Source of the DNA: Thermotogaceae bacterium
Lineage (GTDB): Bacteria; Thermotogota; Thermotogae; Thermotogales; Thermotogaceae
Direction of reading: 5' to 3'
Length of the DNA stretch: 10,543 nucleotides
Assembly: GCA_027038385.1 (NCBI GenBank)
Contig: JALVXE010000105.1
Coordinates: 1-10,543, forward strand
Positions 7,199 through 10,543 of this stretch are shown one piece after another. Made by a program: the position numbers and the translations under genes. The first letter of the stretch is position 1. The number at the start of each line of letters is the position of its first letter. A model generated the notes under the pieces. The model was not told where the DNA came from, ran no database searches, and saw only the letters and a list, made by a program, of their open reading frames with translations.

Positions 7199-7443
7199 AA
7201 CTTATCACCCTTCCAATACTTTTTAATTTTACGCGTCATATACGCTGTTATAATTGCATTCTCACAATCCACGATGATTCTTAGTAGCTTGTTGCCGACA
7301 ATTTTATGATAGACCACCCTTTTATTGTGACCTTCAACGATTTCATCCGGATGCAACAAGGCATCTTCCACAAGACTTCGAGAAATTCCTCTCTCACTGA
7401 TGCTTTTAAGAGCATGATTGGTCCATTTGAAAATTTTAGGCAT
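7195..7443 (-). CDS. DUF4258 protein, putative RNase-like toxin of a toxin-antitoxin pair
   Basis: An 82-residue basic protein with the DUF4258 pattern: an early histidine in WTNHALKSISERGIS (7-21), then VEDALLHPDEIVEG (25-38), followed by beta strands VVYHKIVGNKLLRIIVD and the C-terminal AIITAYMTRKIKKYW. The fold is thought to be related to the RelE/BrnT-type compact toxins, but activity has not been shown for this branch to my knowledge. It precedes and overlaps the DUF2283 gene by four bases, with toxin first and antitoxin second, as in BrnT-BrnA pairs. Its ATG has only a weak ribosome site (GGTG). The frame is complete, and the pair could still be functional. Confidence 0.78.
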   Translation of the reverse strand: MPKIFKWTNHALKSISERGISRSLVEDALLHPDEIVEGHNKRVVYHKIVGNKLLRIIVDCENAIITAYMTRKIKKYWKGDKL

Positions 7444-7470
7444 CGTGTTTCACACCGATGAAAAGATTTG

Positions 7471-7498
7471 ATAATCGATCTATTCACTCTACTTTCAA
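7471..7498 (-). promoter_or_regulatory. Possible promoter of the DUF4258/DUF2283 pair
   Basis: On the minus strand TTGAAA (7498-7493) and GATTAT (7476-7471) are separated by 16 bases, and the DUF4258 ATG follows about 28 bases after the -10. Matches to consensus are 5/6 and 4/6. The -35 lies inside the antitoxin-like remnant, so this may be chance. Confidence 0.3.
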
Positions 7499-7549
7499 AG
7501 TTCTCGAAAGTTCATCAAAATCCTTGCTCACCCATATTGTACCTGATAT
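7484..7549 (-). pseudogene. C-terminal remnant of a VapB/DUF2281-like antitoxin, frameshifted
   Basis: The minus strand reads ISGTIWVSKDFDE and then LSRTLKVE before a TGA. The segment 'GTIW.S.DFDEP.E.FE' is the typical tail of small DUF2281/VapB-type antitoxins. Adding one C near 7510 changes the tail from DELSRTLKVE to DEPFENFESRVNR, which restores that pattern; this points to a single-base deletion. Upstream sequence (above 7550) does not resemble an antitoxin N-terminus and leads into the decayed insertion sequence. The open frame continues to 7750 as a hydrophobic protein, but it is antisense to the transposase remnant and I do not believe it is a gene. The identification rests on about 20 residues. 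Confidence 0.4.
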
Positions 7550-7628
7550 AAAGTTCATCAAATACACAACAGGCGAGGTGGTCCACAATTTTGAGCCATA
7601 AGCAAAACTCGTCCAAAAGAGGATCACC

Positions 7629-7765
7629 ATATCAAAGAAAAGAAAGCACTCAGCTGTGCTCAAAGCTAAAGTAGCATCGAAGATCTCAAGGAAGATAAAA
7701 ACATCAATGAGATAGCAGCCTGTCAAAGCTCGAAAAAGTGAGTTCATCATCAGCGTTTCTAAGAT
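7629..7765 (+). mobile_element. Decayed IS3-family insertion sequence, OrfA remnant
   Basis: From 7629 the plus strand reads (ATA)SKKRKHSAVLKAKVA, then one frame over EDLKEDKNINEIAA, then further on VHHQ and VSK. This is the N-terminal helix-turn-helix protein of IS3-like elements ('KRKHS.EFKAKVALEALKEDKTINEIA.KY.VHPNQ.SKWKK'). A GAGG ribosome site sits six bases before the ATA, exactly where an ATG would be expected. Restoring one missing C at 7677 turns 'VAS' into VALEDLKEDK, bridging the two frames. Later stops and small indels finish the decay. No OrfB, inverted repeats or target duplication could be recognised; the flanks at about 7555-7628 may include the old left end. It is certainly inactive. 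Confidence 0.65.
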
Positions 7766-7797
7766 CTTTGAAACTTAACACGAGCTGAAAAGATTGA

Positions 7798-7841
7798 AGC
7801 CCGATCTTGGAAAGGACTCCTGGATAGATCTGTGAAGGGCT
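7798..7841 (-). terminator. Weak nested inverted repeat after the anmK operon
   Basis: Just past the GH5-like stop, the minus strand has AGCCC (7841-7837) and GATCT (7830-7826), which pair with AGATC and GGGCT (7807-7798), followed by TCAATCTTTT. The stem is interrupted by six unpaired bases and the loop is 18 bases, so it is at best a poor terminator. Nothing else is recognisable between 7766 and 7843. Confidence 0.25.
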
Positions 7842-7843
7842 GA

Positions 7844-8860
7844 TCATGGATCCAGTATCACATCTAGCACTTTCGACACGCTTTTATACCACCTGAGGTG
7901 CTCTATGTCGAAGAATTTCGTATCCGCGTTTATCGCGTAGGGGACGCCGTGAGATTTCAAGGCGTGGGACATGAAACTTGCAAAGTTAATTATCTCATCA
8001 AGAGAGTAATCACCCCCAGCAGGAGCTCCATCAGGGAATTTTCTGTTTTTATGAGATTTGTTGTAGTTGCTCGGCATCCAGGCACCGACCCATGTGAGCA
8101 TTCCCATTTTCTTTGCCCAAGATAGAGCGCACTCTATCTTATCCGTTATGAGCTTTTTCTCCTCCTTTGTTCCAGTCGTCCAGAGCTTTTTTGGATTCTT
8201 CTTGCTTGGGCCCGAAGCGTAGAAATGCCACTGAATCATGATGTACGGATCTTTTGGAAATTTCAGGTATTTCAGATAACACGGATTTGAAACATCGTTC
8301 GGCGTTACGAAGATTATCCTGTAAGGATCGATCTTTCTTATCTCTGGTATCACCCTTTCGTAGAATTCGTTTAAAAGATCGTTGTGGCGTCTTATATTCT
8401 TGTTCGTCTCTATTATCAGATCGTAAGACAGATAGTAAGGATATCCTTTGAAAATTTCCGCTATTTTCTTCCACCAGTTCACGGCTTCCTCCAACGTTTT
8501 TTTGCTCGGATTTTCCATGAAATCCGATGCCGAATAAGCGATAACAGGCAAGAGGCCAGCTTTTAAAGACTCGTCAACTGAAATTTTCAAAGCTCTCATG
8601 GCTTCCGGATCCTTGAGAACGTCGTCGTTCGCCCTTATCCTAACGTGGGAGAATCCCCTGTCTTTGAACATCTTCGGAACACTTATCCCGTTTTCATAGG
8701 CCTTCAGGAAAGCCTTTCGAACCCTTTTGAACATCGCCCAGTCAACGTCTATTCCAACTCCCATCATCTTTTGATACTCAGCTGGTTTTATGGGTTTCAT
8801 GGGCTCTGCGAGAATAATCAAAGACATCAGGAGAAACACCAAAGAAATCCTCTTCAACAC
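7844..8860 (-). CDS. Secreted GH5-like TIM-barrel protein without the usual nucleophile
   Basis: A 338-residue exported protein: signal peptide MLKRISLVFLLMSLIILA with cleavage near 18, then a GH5-like barrel. MFKDRGFSHVRIRAND (64-79) matches the early 'GF..VRI' strand; WWKKIAEIFKGYPYYLSYDL (129-148) leads to IIETNK, where E151 sits at the acid/base position but the usual preceding Asn is Ile; WHFYASGP (211-218) matches the conserved His-x-Tyr. At the nucleophile strand, where relatives have 'IGEFG', this protein has VGAW (258-261), with A260 replacing Glu. It may be a non-catalytic binder or use a different residue. Starts: GTG 8860 has AGGAGG seven bases before it; ATG 8866 lies too close to that site; GTG 8881 overlaps the anmK stop but has no site. 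It is third in the operon. Confidence 0.75.
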   Translation of the reverse strand: MLKRISLVFLLMSLIILAEPMKPIKPAEYQKMMGVGIDVDWAMFKRVRKAFLKAYENGISVPKMFKDRGFSHVRIRANDDVLKDPEAMRALKISVDESLKAGLLPVIAYSASDFMENPSKKTLEEAVNWWKKIAEIFKGYPYYLSYDLIIETNKNIRRHNDLLNEFYERVIPEIRKIDPYRIIFVTPNDVSNPCYLKYLKFPKDPYIMIQWHFYASGPSKKNPKKLWTTGTKEEKKLITDKIECALSWAKKMGMLTWVGAWMPSNYNKSHKNRKFPDGAPAGGDYSLDEIINFASFMSHALKSHGVPYAINADTKFFDIEHLRWYKSVSKVLDVILDP

Positions 8861-8874
8861 GCTCATCCCTCCTC

Positions 8875-9990
8875 TCACCACGGAACGGATATCTTCCCAA
8901 GTGCTACTCTCTTCCTGGCCCCCGTAACCGATGGCAAATTGGAAAAATGCCCCTTTGCGAACTCATTCCCAAGGAGGGCAAACCATATAGCCTCTTTGAA
9001 ATCTGAGAATCTCTCCGAGAATACAAATGTTCTGATCCCAATTTTTGATAACTCTTTCTCTATGAATCTCAAAAGAGCCGGATTCTTAGTTCCACCACCA
9101 GAGAGATAGACACTTTTTACAGGGAATCTTGTAAGAACATACATCTCATAGGATTTTCTCATCGTAAGGGCTGTGTAATACGTAGTGGTCGCGATGAGAT
9201 CGTGCGGATTCTCTATATCGAATCTCTTCAAAAAATCCGAATTGTAATATTCTTTTCCTGTGCTCTTTGGAGGATTCTTCCAGATGTACTCGTCAGATTC
9301 AAGAACTCTTTTTGCTACATCTTCAAAGATCTTTCCAGAGAGCGCAAATTTCCCTCCTTCGTCATAATCCACACCGAATTTTTCTCTTGCGGCGATATCT
9401 ATGAGAGCATTCCCCGGTCCCGTGTCAAAAGCCAGTACTTCTTCCGGTGAATTTCCGATTACCGTTAAGTTGCTTATCCCACCTATGTTGTTAAGGGCGA
9501 TCGTTTTGGATTTTGAGAAGATGCAGTAGTCTATGTAGGGAGTTATCGGGGCGCCTTCACCACCGGCGGCTATATCTTTGCTCCTGAAGTCAGAGACAAC
9601 GATCTTCCCTGTTTGGATAGCGACCAAATCTGCATTTCCTATCTGCAACGACTTCTTCCTTGGAGAATGCCAAACGGTCTGGCCGTGCATTGAGATGAGG
9701 TCCACTTTGGGAAGGTAACGACATTTTTTTAAAGCTCTAACATGTTCAAGAGCTATATCGATATCGAGTTCTGAGAGTATTTCGATATCCTGATTTTTCA
9801 GAAATTTCTCTATCTTCGACTTGACGCTTTCTGGATACGGATGAAAGCAAAGCTCCAACACTTTGTATCTCAGAGATGTGAAAGCGCCTTTTGCTCTCAC
9901 TATCGCGACATCGATGCCGTCAAAGGAAGTCCCCGACATCATACCTGCGATCGTCAGCTCTTTTTCTTGTGGAAAAGCGTTTATCAGCAC
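8875..9990 (-). CDS. anmK: Anhydro-N-acetylmuramic acid kinase
   Basis: Cytoplasmic enzyme that opens the 1,6-anhydro ring of anhMurNAc and phosphorylates it, giving MurNAc-6-phosphate for wall recycling. The 371-residue length is normal. Motifs in order: GMMSGTSFDGID (16-27, phosphate binding), MHGQTVWH (101-108), SDFRSKDIAAGGEGAPITP (133-151), NNIGGISNL (167-175), AFDTGPGN (187-194, containing the aspartate proposed as the catalytic base in characterised homologues) and SGGGTKNP. The GTG start overlaps the preceding hydrolase gene by seven bases, with AAGGTGAT six bases upstream, and the stop overlaps upstream candidate starts of the GH5-like gene. The operon context with a beta-lactamase-like hydrolase supports muropeptide salvage. 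I do not see murQ or nagZ in the window. Confidence 0.95.
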   Translation of the reverse strand: MLINAFPQEKELTIAGMMSGTSFDGIDVAIVRAKGAFTSLRYKVLELCFHPYPESVKSKIEKFLKNQDIEILSELDIDIALEHVRALKKCRYLPKVDLISMHGQTVWHSPRKKSLQIGNADLVAIQTGKIVVSDFRSKDIAAGGEGAPITPYIDYCIFSKSKTIALNNIGGISNLTVIGNSPEEVLAFDTGPGNALIDIAAREKFGVDYDEGGKFALSGKIFEDVAKRVLESDEYIWKNPPKSTGKEYYNSDFLKRFDIENPHDLIATTTYYTALTMRKSYEMYVLTRFPVKSVYLSGGGTKNPALLRFIEKELSKIGIRTFVFSERFSDFKEAIWFALLGNEFAKGHFSNLPSVTGARKRVALGKISVPW

Positions 9991-10543
9991 GACACGATCA
10001 CCTTGTTTCCGGCTCTTCTTCTGAATTCGTTCATCAGTGATTTTGACCTCGGAGTATCGGATAAGTTCACCCTGTTTGTAAGCAAAACAGCTCCACAGTC
10101 TCTTGATGGATCGTACCAGAGGTATGTTCCAGTGTATCCGGTATGGCCAAACGTTCCATCAGATGCCAACTCAGGAAAAACCTCACTAAGTCCCTCTTTT
10201 ATCTTCCAGCCGAGTCCCCGATGATCTTCCAGATTCGGTGTGAAATCCTTTGTGGCTAATTCGACTATCACCGGGTGGATTATTTTGCCGTTTATATAAG
10301 AGATCATGAATTTCGCAGCGTCTATAGCCGTTGAGAAAAGCCCGGCGTTTCCGGAGATTCCACCAAGTGCTCTGGCGTTTGGGTCGTGGACAATTCCTTT
10401 GAATGTCGTTGGAGCAATTCTTCCGTTCTTTGGGTTGTAAGATGACCTTTCCATTCCGGCCGGTTTGAATATGTATTTCTTTGCAAGTTTGTCAAGTTTC
10501 TTTTCGGCGATCCTCTCAACAAGAAGAAATCCAAGGATTATGT
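9984..10543 (-). CDS. Beta-lactamase-like serine hydrolase, N-terminus beyond the window
   Basis: The C-terminal 186 codons of a class C beta-lactamase/DD-peptidase-fold protein. The frame enters at the right edge as IILGFLLVERIAEKKLDKL, continues YIFKPAGM, then ALGGISGNAGLFSTAIDAAKF and GLGWKI, and finishes with FGHTGYTGTYLWYDP: HTG is the usual replacement for KTG in this branch, and 'GNAGLFSTA.D.AKF' is a standard family motif. The SxxK nucleophile and YxN motif should lie further upstream and are not visible. Family members include peptidases, esterases and amidases acting on cell-wall fragments. Its stop lies seven bases inside anmK, so the two genes are coupled and a role in muropeptide processing is likely. 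The substrate cannot be decided here. Confidence 0.88.
   Translation of the reverse strand, partial: IILGFLLVERIAEKKLDKLAKKYIFKPAGMERSSYNPKNGRIAPTTFKGIVHDPNARALGGISGNAGLFSTAIDAAKFMISYINGKIIHPVIVELATKDFTPNLEDHRGLGWKIKEGLSEVFPELASDGTFGHTGYTGTYLWYDPSRDCGAVLLTNRVNLSDTPRSKSLMNEFRRRAGNKVIVSC

Noticed and set aside
7550..7750. Open minus-strand frame giving a hydrophobic protein of about 88 residues (with the region to 7484)
   Set aside because: It is antisense to the recognisable IS3 OrfA remnant, has no ribosome site I can see, and its only meaningful part is the short antitoxin-like tail. The hydrophobicity is a by-product of reading a lysine-rich gene backwards.
1..10543. CRISPR arrays, tRNA or rRNA genes
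   Set aside because: I saw no regularly spaced direct repeats and no tRNA- or rRNA-like sequence; nearly all space is taken by protein genes and the remnants described.

Overview
The window looks like a chromosomal segment from a hyperthermophilic or thermophilic member of the Thermotogales, near Thermotoga or Pseudothermotoga. The grounds are GalA, GalT and GalK sequences that read like remembered Thermotoga maritima proteins, heavy AGA/AGG and ATA codon use, frequent GTG/TTG starts, and tightly overlapping genes with strong Shine-Dalgarno sites. The exact species cannot be named from this alone. Family assignments come from recognised motifs, not from a search.

Bases 1-3472 hold a minus-strand Leloir galactose operon in the order galA-galT-galK; the galK 3' end runs off the left edge. 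The three genes are joined by 1-4 base overlaps. GalA would release galactose from alpha-galactosides in the cytoplasm, GalK phosphorylates it, and GalT exchanges it with UDP-glucose. A 144-base divergent control region (3473-3616) carries a perfect 10-bp inverted repeat whose two arms each contain TATAAT, one for each strand. It separates the operon from a plus-strand CUT1-type sugar ABC transporter: a periplasmic binding protein resembling the Thermus glucose/galactose-binding protein, a 10-bp hairpin with a GAAA loop, then two permeases that overlap by 4 bases. No ATPase gene is present, so an ATPase encoded elsewhere is presumably used.

Bases 6668-7843 are a small graveyard between two intact operons. 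They hold an FN3-like surface-protein remnant (+), an apparently intact DUF4258/DUF2283 pair of toxin-antitoxin type (-), a frameshifted antitoxin-like C-terminal remnant (-), and a decayed IS3-family OrfA (+) that has lost its start codon and its frame.

Bases 7844-10543 hold a second minus-strand operon: a serine beta-lactamase-like hydrolase (N-terminus beyond the right edge), anmK (anhydro-MurNAc kinase) and a secreted GH5-like TIM-barrel protein. The first two suggest peptidoglycan (muropeptide) recycling. The GH5-like protein appears to lack the usual catalytic nucleophile glutamate, which makes it the most interesting protein in the window.
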